A DNA stretch of 64,000 nt, from positions 1-64,000 of the forward strand of contig NZ_JAJVHF010000004.1 of assembly GCF_022171985.1 (NCBI RefSeq), written 5' to 3'. Source of the DNA: Huaxiibacter chinensis. Its GTDB lineage: Bacteria > Pseudomonadota > Gammaproteobacteria > Enterobacterales > Enterobacteriaceae. The notes beneath the pieces are model-generated. The model did no database searches and was not told the DNA's origin. It saw only the letters and a program-made list of their open reading frames with translations. This document shows, in pieces, positions 33,901 through 45,391 of the stretch. The number at the start of each line of letters is the position of its first letter. Position 1 is the first letter of the stretch. Both the position numbers and the translations under genes were made by a program.

Positions 33901-34782
33901 GAAAGCGGCACGGTATCGCCCCTGGCAGACGTCTCGCGCGTGGACTTTAGCGGCTGGCCTGATTTACAGCTCCGCTGCGCCGAATGCTGGCTGTGGGGGC
34001 AGAAATACGGTCGTATCAACGGCGATTTCGCCATTAAAGGCGATACGCTGAGTTTGTCAGGCGGTCTGATTGATACAGGGTTTGGTCGCCTGACGGCCAA
34101 CGGAGAGTGGGTGAATGGGGCAGCGGAACAGCGCACCTCGCTGAAAGGGCAGATTAAGGGCAAAAAACTGGATGCGGCGGCGAATTTCTTCGGCATCAGC
34201 ACACCGTTACGCGGCTCATCTTTCGACGTGAATTATGATTTGCACTGGCGTGCGCAACCCTGGAAGCCAGAGGAAGCCTCACTGAACGGCATCCTCAGAA
34301 CCTACTTTGGTAAAGGGGAAATCGCCGACGTCAGCACGGGGCATGCCGGGCAGATTTTACGTCTTCTGAGCTTTGACGCGCTGCTGCGTAAGCTGCGCTT
34401 TGACTTCAGTGATACCTTCCGCGAAGGGTTCTACTACGATTCCATTCGCAGTACGGCATGGATTAAAGATGGCGTCATGCATACTGACGATACGCTGGTT
34501 GACGGCCTCGAAGCGGATATAGCGATGAAGGGTTCGGTGAACCTGGTGCGACGTGAACTGGATATGGAAGCGGTCGTGGCCCCGGAAATTTCGGCAACGG
34601 TTGGCGTAGCGGCGGCATTTGTGGTTAACCCTATAGTCGGCGCAGCGGTGTTTGCTGCCAGTAAAGTCCTGGGGCCGCTATGGAGCAAAGTCTCGATTCT
34701 GCGCTACCGCATTACGGGCCCAATTGATAAGCCGCAGATTAATGAAGTGCTGCGCCAGCCGCGCAAAGATGCACAGCAATGA
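30976..34782 (+). CDS. yhdP: AsmA-like envelope lipid-transport protein YhdP
   Basis: A 1268-residue envelope-spanning protein. It has an N-terminal inner-membrane helix (about 5-27), then a long periplasmic part of repeated beta-rich segments, the AsmA/DUF3971 family predicted to form a hydrophobic groove, and an AsmA_2 region at the C-terminus (DDTLVDGLEADIAMKGSVNL). With TamB and YdbH it moves phospholipid to the outer membrane. I place the start at GTG 30976 (VRRLPGILLLTG), six bases after AAGGAG, which matches E. coli; the ATG at 30949 lacks a good site. Confidence 0.95.
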   Translation: MRRLPGILLLTGATLVVIVALLVSGLRLLLPHLDSWRPQVLAKIENATGVPVEASQLSANWQNFGPTLDARDIHASLKDGGFLKIKRVTLALDVWQSLLHLRWQFRDLTFYQLQFYTNTPLRNDEKSEGIETNRISDLFLRQFDHFDLRDSEVSFLTLSGQRAELAIPQLTWLNGKDRHRAEGQVNLSSLNGQHGIMQVRMDLRDDNGLLNNGKVWLQADDIDVKPWLGRWMQDNVALQRARFSVEGWLTLTNGDIAAGDVWLKQGGASWKGDDRLHEMSVDHLTAHVTRQGESWQFSIPDTRITMDGKAWPRGALTMAWVPEQTVGGVANKRSDELRIRASNLELSGLEGLRPIASRMAPSLGEVWQATQPYGKIDALALDIPLQATEKTRFQASWKDLGWKQWKMLPGANHFNGTLEGSAENGRLTVQMANAKMPYETVFRAPLEIEKGHATLNWLKNEKGFQLDGRDIDVKATALRARGDFRYLQPAGDEPWLGILAGISTDDGAQAWRYFPENLMGKALVDYLSGAIQGGQADNATLVYGGNPHLFPYKHNEGQFEVLVPLRNATFAFQPDWPALKNLDIELDFINDGLWMKSDKVALGGVEASNLTAVIPDYSKEKLIVDADINGPGKAVGPYFEETPLKDSLAATLKELQLDGDVKARLNLDIPLDGEMTTAKGDVVLNDNSLFIKPLNSTLKNLTGKFSFTNGNLRSEPMKATWFNQPLNVDFSTTEGEKAYQVAVNMDANWQPSRMDVLPKPIAESIDGSVSWKGKVGIDLPYHADARYAVDIAGDLKNVSSHLPAPLAKPSGQALPVNINVKGDLKSFALTGNANGDNHFNSRWLLGRKLTLDRAIWTTDSQTLPPLPEQQGIELNLPALDGAQWLALFNKGVGQNVDEAAQFPQKVTLRTPALTLGGQQWNNLSIVSEPSANGSKVEAKGREINGSLIMRDNGPWQADVRYLYYNPASATPKDNAESGTVSPLADVSRVDFSGWPDLQLRCAECWLWGQKYGRINGDFAIKGDTLSLSGGLIDTGFGRLTANGEWVNGAAEQRTSLKGQIKGKKLDAAANFFGISTPLRGSSFDVNYDLHWRAQPWKPEEASLNGILRTYFGKGEIADVSTGHAGQILRLLSFDALLRKLRFDFSDTFREGFYYDSIRSTAWIKDGVMHTDDTLVDGLEADIAMKGSVNLVRRELDMEAVVAPEISATVGVAAAFVVNPIVGAAVFAASKVLGPLWSKVSILRYRITGPIDKPQINEVLRQPRKDAQQ

Positions 34783-36321
<1,539 letters not shown>

Positions 36322-36333
36322 TTATTGCCTTCT

Positions 36334-36357
36334 GATGCCCTCGTGATGAGGGCATCA
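36334..36357. terminator. Hairpin between converging tldD and aaeR
   Basis: GATGCCCTC and GAGGGCATC form a perfect 9-bp stem with a 5-base loop, directly after both stops. The tails have few T residues, so it may be a weak bidirectional terminator. Confidence 0.55.
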
Positions 36358-36359
36358 TC

Positions 36360-37286
36360 TTACTCTTTACCTCTTCCCCGCATCCCCTGATATAACGCCG
36401 CCACTTCCACAAAATAGTCCGTCAGATAGTTAATGCAGACCTGCACTTTGAGGGGCAGTTTGTCCTTTTCGGTATAGAGTGCATAAACCGGACGTGGATC
36501 GGATTGATAGCGTGGAAACAAGATCTCCAGCTCGCCCGTGTTGATCTCATTGATCACCCACATCAGAGGTACATAGGCGATCCCGACGCCCGCCACCAGC
36601 CAGCGTGAAATGGTCATCGGATCGTTCGTGACAAATCGCCCCTGCGGCAGGAGTTTCGTTGACAGCCCCTCGGGGGCAATTAATTCAAATTCATTGTCCG
36701 GGCGAACGCTGTATTCCAGCCAGGAGTGATTGCTGAGATCGGCGGGCTTTTCCGGAACGCCATACTGGACGAGATAGTTTTTCGAGGCGCAAACCACCAT
36801 CGGCATGCTGCCCAGACGGCGGGAGAAGAGGCTGGAGTCCTGAAGCGCGCCCACGCGAATCACCACATCCAGGCCGTCGGCAATCAGATCCGGCGCGGGA
36901 ATGCCCGTGACCAGATTCACCGTGAGCCCGGGATACTCCTTAAGCATTTCAGCCGTCATCCCGGCCAGAACATTTTGTGCCATAGTTGAAGAACACCCAA
37001 TTCGTAGCGTACCGATGGGGGTGTTATTGAAGGCATAAAGCTGCTCGTGTACATCCTGCACTTCATGGAGCATGCGACGGCAGCCCTGGTAATAAATTTT
37101 ACCCGCTTCCGTCAGGCCGATGCTGCGCGTGCTGCGGTTAAGCAGCTTCACCTGGAGTTCATCCTCCAGTTTCGACACCGTCTGGCTGATGGACGAAACG
37201 CTCATCTGAAGCTGACGTGCAGCGGCGGTAAAAGAGCCAAACTCAACGACTTTGGCGAACACAGACATCCGTTTTAAACGTTCCAT
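36360..37286 (-). CDS. aaeR: LysR-type regulator AaeR
   Basis: A 308-residue LysR regulator of the aaeXAB efflux genes. The N-terminal winged helix (about 1-60, FGSFTAAARQLQMSVSSISQTVSKLE) is followed by the periplasmic-binding-like effector domain. In E. coli, AaeR responds to aromatic carboxylic acids such as p-hydroxybenzoate. It is divergent from aaeX, with the 179-base gap as the shared control region. Confidence 0.93.
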   Translation of the reverse strand: MERLKRMSVFAKVVEFGSFTAAARQLQMSVSSISQTVSKLEDELQVKLLNRSTRSIGLTEAGKIYYQGCRRMLHEVQDVHEQLYAFNNTPIGTLRIGCSSTMAQNVLAGMTAEMLKEYPGLTVNLVTGIPAPDLIADGLDVVIRVGALQDSSLFSRRLGSMPMVVCASKNYLVQYGVPEKPADLSNHSWLEYSVRPDNEFELIAPEGLSTKLLPQGRFVTNDPMTISRWLVAGVGIAYVPLMWVINEINTGELEILFPRYQSDPRPVYALYTEKDKLPLKVQVCINYLTDYFVEVAALYQGMRGRGKE

Positions 37287-37304
37287 TGTTCACTCTGGCT
37301 TAAA

Positions 37305-37320
37305 AGTGATTTAGATCACA
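37305..37320. promoter_or_regulatory. Candidate CRP site in the aaeR-aaeX control region
   Basis: AGTGATTTAGATCACA matches TGTGA-N6-TCACA at nine of ten core bases. It lies close to the aaeR start and about 150 bases before aaeX. Confidence 0.5.
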
Positions 37321-37465
37321 TATTATAGATAACAGCATAACAGTTACGGTAATATATTATTCATTACATAACAGCCACGCTACTCCCGCCCGGCTTATCT
37401 TGCCTTTCTGCGGTGGCGAAGGCTTAACAATACTGTCGCCTGCACTCTCTCTAATCAAGGTCAAC

Positions 37466-37669
37466 ATGAGTCTGTTTCCCGTTATCGTGGTGTTCGGTCT
37501 GTCGTTCCCACCGATATTCTTTGAGCTATTGTTATCACTGGCGATTTTTTGGCTGGTGCGCAAGGTGCTGGTTCCGACCGGGATCTACGATTTTGTCTGG
37601 CACCCGGCATTGTTCAATACCGCACTGTACTGCTGCCTGTTTTACCTAATTTCGCGCATGTTTGTCTGA
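37466..37669 (+). CDS. aaeX: Small membrane protein AaeX
   Basis: A 67-residue protein with two hydrophobic helices (DUF1656), nearly identical to E. coli AaeX. It heads the aaeXAB efflux operon. Its last bases include the ribosome binding site region of aaeA. Role unknown; not strictly needed for efflux in E. coli as I recall. The longer in-frame reading from 37400 was discarded because only MSLFPV onward matches the family. Confidence 0.93.
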   Translation: MSLFPVIVVFGLSFPPIFFELLLSLAIFWLVRKVLVPTGIYDFVWHPALFNTALYCCLFYLISRMFV

Positions 37670-37676
37670 GGTTGAT

Positions 37677-38609
37677 GTGAAAACGCTAACAAGAAAAATC
37701 TCCCGCACCGCCATCACCGTGGTCCTGGTAATACTGGCATTTATCGCCATATCCCGCGCATGGGTCTTTTACACCGAGTCCCCGTGGACGCGTGACGCGC
37801 GTTTTAGTGCGGACGTTGTCGCGATTGCGCCGGATGTGGCCGGGCTTATTACGGCAGTGAACGTGCACGATAACCAGCTGGTGAAAAAAGATCAGGTGCT
37901 GTTCACTATCGATCAACCCCGCTACCAAAAAGCCTTAGAAGAGGCGCAGGCCGATGTGGCCTACTACCAGGCGCTGGCAACCGAAAAACGTCGTGAGGCG
38001 GGCCGTCGTAACAAGCTCGGTATTCAGGCCATGTCGCGTGAAGAGATCGATCAGTCAAATAACGTCCTGCAAACCGTGCTGCATCAGCTGGCAAAAGCCG
38101 AAGCCACCCGTGATTTAGCCAGCCTCGATCTGGCCCGCACCGTGATTCGTGCCCCCGCTGATGGATGGGTTACCAACCTGAATGTCTATACCGGTGAATT
38201 TATCACCCGCGGCTCCACTGCGGTCGCGCTGGTCAAACAGCACTCCTTCTATGTGCTGGCGTATATGGAAGAAACCAAGCTTGAGGGCGTACGTCCAGGG
38301 TTCCGCGCCGAAATCACCCCGCTGGGCAGCAATCGCGTCCTCAAAGGCACCGTAGATAGCATTGCAGCGGGTGTGACCAACGCCAGCGCGACGCGTGATG
38401 CTAAAGGGATGGCGACCGTCGACTCCAACCTTGAATGGGTGCGACTGGCGCAGCGCGTCCCGGTGCGTATTCGTCTGGATGACGATCAGGGCAATTTATG
38501 GCCTGCGGGCACTACCGCCACGGTTGTCATTACCGGTGAAAAAGACCGGGATACCCACAATGACTCGCTGTTCCGTAAAATTGCCCACCGCCTGCGTGAG
38601 CTGGGCTAA
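37677..38609 (+). CDS. aaeA: Aromatic acid efflux adaptor AaeA
   Basis: A 310-residue membrane fusion protein (HlyD/EmrA type). One N-terminal helix (about 12-32), then a lipoyl domain with a coiled-coil hairpin ([16 protein letters not shown] to [23 protein letters not shown]) and a beta-barrel. It partners AaeB to export p-hydroxybenzoic and related acids. I use the GTG at 37677, with GAGG five bases upstream, as in E. coli, rather than the in-frame codon at 37662. Confidence 0.94.
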   Translation: MKTLTRKISRTAITVVLVILAFIAISRAWVFYTESPWTRDARFSADVVAIAPDVAGLITAVNVHDNQLVKKDQVLFTIDQPRYQKALEEAQADVAYYQALATEKRREAGRRNKLGIQAMSREEIDQSNNVLQTVLHQLAKAEATRDLASLDLARTVIRAPADGWVTNLNVYTGEFITRGSTAVALVKQHSFYVLAYMEETKLEGVRPGFRAEITPLGSNRVLKGTVDSIAAGVTNASATRDAKGMATVDSNLEWVRLAQRVPVRIRLDDDQGNLWPAGTTATVVITGEKDRDTHNDSLFRKIAHRLRELG

Positions 38610-38614
38610 TCGTT

Positions 38615-40582
38615 ATGGGTATCTTCTCCATCGCCACGCAGCACATCCGGTTCGCCCTTAAGCTGGCGTGCGCGATTGTTCTGGCGCTGTTTGTCGGCTT
38701 CCATTTTCAACTGGAAACCCCGCGCTGGGCGGTGTTGACCGCGGCGATTGTCGCTGCCGGACCGGCGTTTGCGGCGGGCGGTGAACCCTATTCTGGCGCC
38801 ATTCGCTACCGTGGCATGCTGCGTATCGTGGGGACCTTTATCGGCTGTATCGCTGCGCTCACCATCATCATTACGCTTATCCGCGCACCACTGCTTATGC
38901 TGATAGTCTGCTGTGTCTGGGCAGGGTTTTGTACCTGGCTCTCATCGCTGGTGAAGGTTGAAAACTCCTATGCCTGGGGATTGTCCGGTTACACCGCGCT
39001 GATTATCGTGATAACCATCCAGGCAGAGCCTTTACTGGCTCCCCAGTTTGCCGTGGAGCGCTGTAGCGAAATCGTGATTGGCATCGTCTGCGCCATCGTT
39101 GCGGATTTGCTGTTTTCTCCTCGCTCCATCAAGCAGGAAGTCGATCGGGAGCTGGATGCGCTTATTGTCGCCCAGTACCAGTTAATGCAGCTGTGCATCA
39201 AACATGGCGATAGCGAAGAGGTGGATCAGGCCTGGGGGGCGCTGGTTCGTCGCTCTACGGCGCTGGAGGGAATGCGAAGCAACCTCAACATGGAATCCTC
39301 CCGCTGGTCGCGCGCGAATCGTCGTCTTAAAGCCCTTAATACCGTCTCGCTGACGTTGATTACCCAGGCTTGCGAAACCTATCTGATTCAAAATACCCGG
39401 CCAGATTCGGTCACCGACACCTTCCGCGAACTGTTCGAAGAGCCGGTTGAAACGGTTCAGGATGTGCACAGGCAGCTCAAGCGCATGCGCCGGGTCATTG
39501 CCTGGACCGGCGAGCGTGATACGCCCGTGACCATCTATACCTGGGTCGGGGCGGCCACTCGCTATCTGCTGCTTAAACGCGGGGTCATCAGCAATACGAA
39601 AATCAGCGCAACGGAAGAAGAGGTGCTCCAGAGCGAGGTGGTGGTGAAAGCCGAATCAGCAGAACGCCATCACGCCATGGTTAACTTCTGGCGTACCACG
39701 CTTGCCTGCGTGCTGGGGACACTTTTCTGGTTGTGGACCGGCTGGACCTCCGGCAGCGGCGCCATGGTCATGATTGCCGTCGTCACCTCACTGGCTATGC
39801 GTCTGCCTAACCCCCGCATGGTGGCGATTGATTTTGTGTATGGCACCATTGCCGCACTGCCGCTGGGGGCGATCTATTTCCTGGTGATTATCCCTTCCAC
39901 GCAGCAAAGCATGCTCCTGCTCTGCATCAGCCTGGCGGTGCTGGCCTTCTTTATTGGTATTGAGGTGCAGAAGCGCCGGCTGGGATCGCTGGGGGCGCTG
40001 GCGAGTACGATCAACATCATCGTGCTTGATAACCCCATGACGTTTCACTTCAGCCAGTTCCTGGACAGCGCGCTTGGGCAAATAGTGGGCTGTTTCCTGG
40101 CGCTAATGGTCATACTACTGGTTCGCGATAACTCTCAGGCCCGTACCGGCCGCGTATTGCTGAACCAGTTTGTTTCGGCGGCGGTGTCGGCTATGACCAC
40201 CAATACCGCCCGTCGCAAAGAAAACCATCTGCCGGCGCTGTACCAACAGCTGTTTTTACTGCTGACAAAATTCCCGGGCGACATCGCCAAATTCCGCCTG
40301 GCGCTGACGATGATTATCGCTCATCAGCGGTTACGTAATGCGCCGATTCCGATTAATGACGATCTCTCGGGTTTCCACCGCCAGCTACGAAGCACGGCCG
40401 ACCGGATTATTTCTGCCTCCAGCGATGATAAACGCCGACGCTACTTCAATCAGCTGCTTGAAGAGCTGAACATATACCAGGAGAAGCTGCGGATCTGGGA
40501 AGCACCGCCGCAGGTGACTGAGCCAGTCAGGCGACTGACAGAGATGCTTCATCGCTATCAAAACGCGCTCACCGAAAGCTAA
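38615..40582 (+). CDS. aaeB: Aromatic acid efflux transporter AaeB
   Basis: A 655-residue inner-membrane transporter of the FUSC/aromatic acid exporter family, same length as E. coli AaeB. Two membrane blocks (about 10-165 and 360-505), each with five or six helices, are each followed by a cytoplasmic helical domain. Energised by proton motive force with AaeA as adaptor. It starts five bases after aaeA and is the last gene of the operon; a terminator follows. Confidence 0.95.
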   Translation: MGIFSIATQHIRFALKLACAIVLALFVGFHFQLETPRWAVLTAAIVAAGPAFAAGGEPYSGAIRYRGMLRIVGTFIGCIAALTIIITLIRAPLLMLIVCCVWAGFCTWLSSLVKVENSYAWGLSGYTALIIVITIQAEPLLAPQFAVERCSEIVIGIVCAIVADLLFSPRSIKQEVDRELDALIVAQYQLMQLCIKHGDSEEVDQAWGALVRRSTALEGMRSNLNMESSRWSRANRRLKALNTVSLTLITQACETYLIQNTRPDSVTDTFRELFEEPVETVQDVHRQLKRMRRVIAWTGERDTPVTIYTWVGAATRYLLLKRGVISNTKISATEEEVLQSEVVVKAESAERHHAMVNFWRTTLACVLGTLFWLWTGWTSGSGAMVMIAVVTSLAMRLPNPRMVAIDFVYGTIAALPLGAIYFLVIIPSTQQSMLLLCISLAVLAFFIGIEVQKRRLGSLGALASTINIIVLDNPMTFHFSQFLDSALGQIVGCFLALMVILLVRDNSQARTGRVLLNQFVSAAVSAMTTNTARRKENHLPALYQQLFLLLTKFPGDIAKFRLALTMIIAHQRLRNAPIPINDDLSGFHRQLRSTADRIISASSDDKRRRYFNQLLEELNIYQEKLRIWEAPPQVTEPVRRLTEMLHRYQNALTES

Positions 40583-40590
40583 GCAATCCT

Positions 40591-40623
40591 GAAAACCGAC
40601 GCCAAAAGCGTCGGTTTTTTTGT
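40591..40623 (+). terminator. Terminator after aaeB
   Basis: AACCGACGC-CAAAA-GCGTCGGTT is a perfect stem followed by TTTTTTT. It isolates the aae operon from the dehydrogenase gene. Confidence 0.92.
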
Positions 40624-40669
40624 GGCTATACTTAATTCTGCAGGTTTATAAACCCGATCAGGAGGACAC

Positions 40670-42124
40670 ATGACCACCCAGACACTCAAGGACAACGCGC
40701 TTTTTCAAACAGGGTATCTGGTCGACGGCGTCTGGAAGACGCTGGACACCACCTTTGACGTGCTGAATCCCGCCACCGGCGAGGTCGTGGCGAAAGTAGC
40801 GAAAGCCGGCAAAAAAGAGACAGAAGACGCAATTGCCGCGGCGAGCAAGGCTTTCCCCGCATGGCGGGCGAAAACCGCGAAAGAGCGCGCGACGATCCTC
40901 TCTCGCTGGTATGAACTGATCGTTGAGAACAAAAGCTGGCTCGGTCAGTTGATGACGACGGAGCAGGGCAAGCCGCTGAAAGAGGCGGAAGGTGAGGTGG
41001 AATATGCCGCCAGTTTTATTCAGTGGTTTGCTGAGCAGGCCAAGCGAGCCAACGGTGAAATCATCCCGCCCGTGAAGCCGGGCTCACGTATCCTGGCGAC
41101 CCGCGAACCCATCGGCGTTGTCGCAGCCATAACGCCCTGGAACTTCCCGATGGCGATGCTTACCCGTAAGCTCGGTCCGGCGCTGGCCGCAGGCTGTACC
41201 GGGGTCATCAAACCTGCAAACAATACGCCGCTTAGCGCATTTGCCTTACTGACGCTGGCGAAAAAAGCAGGGGTTCCGGATGGTGTACTGAATGCGGTGG
41301 CGGGTAATACACATGAAATCAGCGATGCAATCATGGCCAGCCACGCGGTGCGGAAAATCTCCTTCACCGGCTCAACGGCGGTAGGGAAAACGCTGATGCG
41401 TAACGCGGCTGAAACCATGAAAAAGGTCTCCATGGAACTGGGCGGGAATGCCCCATATATCGTCTTTGACGATGCCGATATTGACGCCGCCGTGAAGGGG
41501 GCCATCGCCAATAAGTTTCGCAATGCGGGGCAGGTCTGCGTCAGCGTTAACCGCTTTTATCTTCATGAGTCTATCTACGACACCTTTGTCGACCAGCTGG
41601 CAGAGGCGGTGAATGCCTTAAAAGTGGGGAACGGCCTCGAAGAGGGCGTGGTTGTTGGCCCCCTGATTGAACCCAGCGCCGTTGATAAAGTGCGTGAACA
41701 CGTTGAGGATGCGGTGGCGAAAGGGGCGAAGGTACTGGCTGGCGGTAAAGCGCACTCTCTGGGCGGGAATTTCTGGATGCCAACCGTTCTCGGCGACTGC
41801 CATGAAGGTATGAAGCTGGCAGAAGAAGAGACCTTTGGCCCGGTAGCGGCCTGCTTCCGCTTTACGTCGGAAGACGAGGTGATCCAGCGGGCCAACAACA
41901 CGCCATTTGGGCTGGCGGCTTACTTTTACACGCAAAATTTACAGCGCGTTTTTCGGGTCTCGCAGGCCATTGAAAGCGGCATGATAGGCATCAACGAATG
42001 TGCCGTTTCAACCGAGTTAGGGCCCTTCGGGGGAGTCAAAGAGTCCGGGCTTGGCCGTGAGGGGTCAGTACTGGGTCTGGAGGAGTTTCTTGAAGTCAAA
42101 ACCCTGCATATCGGGGGATTATAA
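40670..42124 (+). CDS. Succinate-semialdehyde dehydrogenase-like aldehyde dehydrogenase
   Basis: A 484-residue NAD(P)-dependent aldehyde dehydrogenase. AITPWNFPMAMLTRK near residue 146 is the cofactor segment, FTGSTAVGK near 231 the Rossmann loop, MELGGNAP near 254 holds the general base glutamate, and AGQVCVSVNRFY near 288 the catalytic cysteine. The overall pattern is closest to GabD-type succinate-semialdehyde dehydrogenases. E. coli K-12 has no gene here. It has its own GGAGG at four bases and a terminator before it. The true substrate is not shown; an aromatic or C4-C5 semialdehyde are alternatives given the aae neighbours. Confidence 0.87.
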   Translation: MTTQTLKDNALFQTGYLVDGVWKTLDTTFDVLNPATGEVVAKVAKAGKKETEDAIAAASKAFPAWRAKTAKERATILSRWYELIVENKSWLGQLMTTEQGKPLKEAEGEVEYAASFIQWFAEQAKRANGEIIPPVKPGSRILATREPIGVVAAITPWNFPMAMLTRKLGPALAAGCTGVIKPANNTPLSAFALLTLAKKAGVPDGVLNAVAGNTHEISDAIMASHAVRKISFTGSTAVGKTLMRNAAETMKKVSMELGGNAPYIVFDDADIDAAVKGAIANKFRNAGQVCVSVNRFYLHESIYDTFVDQLAEAVNALKVGNGLEEGVVVGPLIEPSAVDKVREHVEDAVAKGAKVLAGGKAHSLGGNFWMPTVLGDCHEGMKLAEEETFGPVAACFRFTSEDEVIQRANNTPFGLAAYFYTQNLQRVFRVSQAIESGMIGINECAVSTELGPFGGVKESGLGREGSVLGLEEFLEVKTLHIGGL

Positions 42125-42130
42125 TTGTCA

Positions 42131-42148
42131 GGGCGGCACACGCCGCCC
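42131..42148. repeat. GC-rich hairpin between the dehydrogenase gene and yhcO
   Basis: GGGCGGC and GCCGCCC pair around ACAC. No T-run follows. It may be an mRNA-stabilising or REP-like structure, or a degenerate terminator. Confidence 0.5.
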
Positions 42149-42169
42149 GGCAGGACAGGGTGGCTGGTA

Positions 42170-42442
42170 ATGAACATTTATACATTTGATTTTGACGAAA
42201 TCGACAGTCAGGAAGACTTTTATCGTGAGTTCACTCGTCTTTTTGCGCTGGAACGCGATCGCGTGACCAATCTGGACTCCCTGTGGGATGTCGTCACGGG
42301 TGACGTTCTGCCGTTACCGCTGGAGATCGAGTTTATTCATCTGCCGGATAAACTACGCAGACGATTTGGTGCCCTGATTTTATTATTTGATGAAGCGGAA
42401 GAAGAGCTGGAAGGGCAGTTACGCTTTAACGCTCGTCAGTGA
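42170..42442 (+). CDS. yhcO: Barstar-family protein YhcO
   Basis: A 90-residue protein of the barstar (RNase inhibitor) fold, close to E. coli YhcO; the middle ([21 protein letters not shown]) and end ([17 protein letters not shown]) are conserved. I found no barnase-like partner in the window, so a toxin-antitoxin role is not supported. The start at 42170 (MNIYTF) gives the E. coli length. Confidence 0.92.
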   Translation: MNIYTFDFDEIDSQEDFYREFTRLFALERDRVTNLDSLWDVVTGDVLPLPLEIEFIHLPDKLRRRFGALILLFDEAEEELEGQLRFNARQ

Positions 42443-42451
42443 ATTACGGGC

Positions 42452-42483
42452 AAAAAAAAGCCCCTGACATCGTGTCAGGGGCA
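42452..42483 (-). terminator. Terminator after the first yhcN-like gene
   Basis: The perfect 10-bp stem GCCCCTGACA / TGTCAGGGGC with a 3-base loop has a run of eight T on the reverse strand. It lies between converging yhcO and the yhcN-like gene. Confidence 0.88.
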
Positions 42484-42510
42484 AGTCGTATGATGGCATA
42501 CGACGAGGGT

Positions 42511-42777
42511 TTATTTATACAGTTCAGCCGTAGCGTGCCAGTGGTCGCCCTGGCTCATCTCGGTGACGCGGTAGCTGCTGGCGCCTGCTTTTTCCGCTTT
42601 TGCGGAGAGCGCCTGACGGATATCCATTGGGGAACTGCCTACTGAAGAGACGGATACACTACCCATCGCCTGCATATTCTGTGCTTGTTCGTTGCTCACC
42701 TGTTGGACAGCTGCGCTTGCGCCAAATGACAGTACGGAAGCGAGGCCAAGGGTTGCGATAATAAGTTTAGTTTTCAT
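42511..42777 (-). CDS. YhcN/BhsA/McbA-family periplasmic stress protein, paralogue
   Basis: An 88-residue secreted protein (DUF1471). A Sec signal peptide ending FGASA is followed by a short domain with SPMDIRQALSAKAEKAGASSYRV and the family ending DHWHATAELYK. It is a clear tandem paralogue of YhcN next to it, which is 87 residues. The family includes BhsA and McbA, which affect biofilm, copper and stress responses. The ATG at 42777 is preceded by GGAG at eight bases; an ATG two codons earlier is too close to it. Exact role unknown. Confidence 0.9.
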   Translation of the reverse strand: MKTKLIIATLGLASVLSFGASAAVQQVSNEQAQNMQAMGSVSVSSVGSSPMDIRQALSAKAEKAGASSYRVTEMSQGDHWHATAELYK

Positions 42778-42883
42778 TGTCATTACTCCGAATCAGTGTT
42801 GCCCGACGGCCAGAAGGGTTAGAACTGCTATTTTTATGCCTGGTGCCGTCGAGAGATTGTATTTTTACTGCTATCAGCTGAGC

Positions 42884-43147
42884 TTATTTATACAGTTCAG
42901 CTGTTGCGTGCCAGTTGTCGCCTGAACGTGCTTCGATAATGCGATAGGAAGAAGCGCCTTGTTCTTCGGCTTTCTTGTTCAGCATCTCACGCATGTCCAT
43001 CGGAGAAGTGGCGGTTGCGCCAACGGAAACAGTACCGATAGCCTGACGGCTTTGCGCCTGGTCAGCATTGATAGAGTCGGCTGCGAATGCACCAAAAGAC
43101 AGGACAGACAGAACGCTCAGAGCCGCGATAGTTGTTTTGATTTTCAT
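42884..43147 (-). CDS. yhcN: YhcN, DUF1471 periplasmic stress protein
   Basis: An 87-residue secreted protein, close to E. coli YhcN throughout. Signal peptide (MKIKTT, hydrophobic core, GAFA cleavage near residue 22); conserved TSPMDMREMLNKKAEEQG and the ending DNWHATAELYK. E. coli yhcN is linked to acid and peroxide response. About 106 bases separate it from the downstream paralogue, so they may be cotranscribed or separate. A candidate CRP site is upstream. Confidence 0.93.
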   Translation of the reverse strand: MKIKTTIAALSVLSVLSFGAFAADSINADQAQSRQAIGTVSVGATATSPMDMREMLNKKAEEQGASSYRIIEARSGDNWHATAELYK

Positions 43148-43525
43148 GATTCTTTACCTCGTCGAATTTTATTGGGGTCGTTTGTTTCGTGACCCTCATC
43201 ACAAAATCAAGTATACACTAATCACGCAAAATATTAATACCAGACTAATGGTTTCCTGCGTAATTACGCGTTAAAAAATGAATCCTTTATAACCAAAATG
43301 CATAAAAATGACTGTTATTTGTACAGTTAACGGCTGAAAACATAAGAAAATCATCTGGATAACAATCTTTGATTTTTTGTGCGATTTATTGATTTGGTAT
43401 TCACTGGATGAATGAAAAAAGGCAGGGGAAAGCACTATTTGCTAAAGTTTCGGGCAACACAATATGGGGGAAAAGCGCAGGAAGGCAGAAGGTTCCCCGC
43501 TGCGCGCGTCAACGGGGAGAAGGAA
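43148..43525. other. Intergenic region between yhcN and argR
   Basis: About 380 AT-rich bases. CGTGACCCTCATCACA at 43188-43203 matches the CRP core at nine of ten bases and sits 41 bases before the yhcN start. Open frames on the forward strand that run into argR look like shadows. Nothing else can be supported. Confidence 0.45.
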
Positions 43526-43999
<474 letters not shown>

Positions 44000-44021
44000 T
44001 CACCCGGAATATGACGAAAGA

Positions 44022-44060
44022 AACACCATTATTATGCATGTCAATGAATTTTTATGCAAA
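44022..44060. promoter_or_regulatory. Pair of ARG boxes in the argR promoter region
   Basis: Box AATGAATTTTTATGCAAA (44043-44060) agrees well with the ARG consensus; a weaker 18-base box at 44022-44039 keeps the right half ATTATTATGCAT. They are separated by 3 bases, the standard spacing for an ArgR hexamer. The remainder of 44061-44401 carries the argR and mdh promoters, which I did not assign. Confidence 0.75.
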
Positions 44061-44377
44061 TTATCTGCCCAATATCAGGCTGAAATAATGTTATGAAAGG
44101 GCGGTATTTTATCAAATTTCGTTATCGGAAAACATGCTTAGCTCACGTCATGCAAATAACCTTAAAAGTAAATTAAATGTTATCAAAATGATGTTGTTTT
44201 GGTGGCGAGGCAGGGTGTATTGTAACCACCGTCTTGATTGGCGACGACGTTACCAAAAAATGCCTAAACCATTCTGGCAACGGTGAAAAGCGCGTGACCT
44301 CAAATTCTTTAGCTTTGAAAATTGTAATTATTTACTTGCTGAATTAATGTCGCCGCAACGGAGTCGCAGTAACTTAA

Positions 44378-45340
<963 letters not shown>

Positions 45341-45356
45341 GCGCGTCAGGGAAAAT

Positions 45357-45387
45357 CAAACCGGAGCCGATTGCTCCGGTTTTTTTG
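45357..45387 (+). terminator. Terminator after mdh
   Basis: AACCGGAGC-CGATT-GCTCCGGTT is a perfect stem followed by TTTTT. It lies just before the converging degS stop. Confidence 0.9.
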
Positions 45388-45391
45388 TGCC

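Noticed and set aside
42170..42442. Barstar fold of YhcO as sign of a toxin-antitoxin system
   Set aside because: No barnase-like ribonuclease or other toxin gene is adjacent; YhcO occurs as a solitary gene in enterics.
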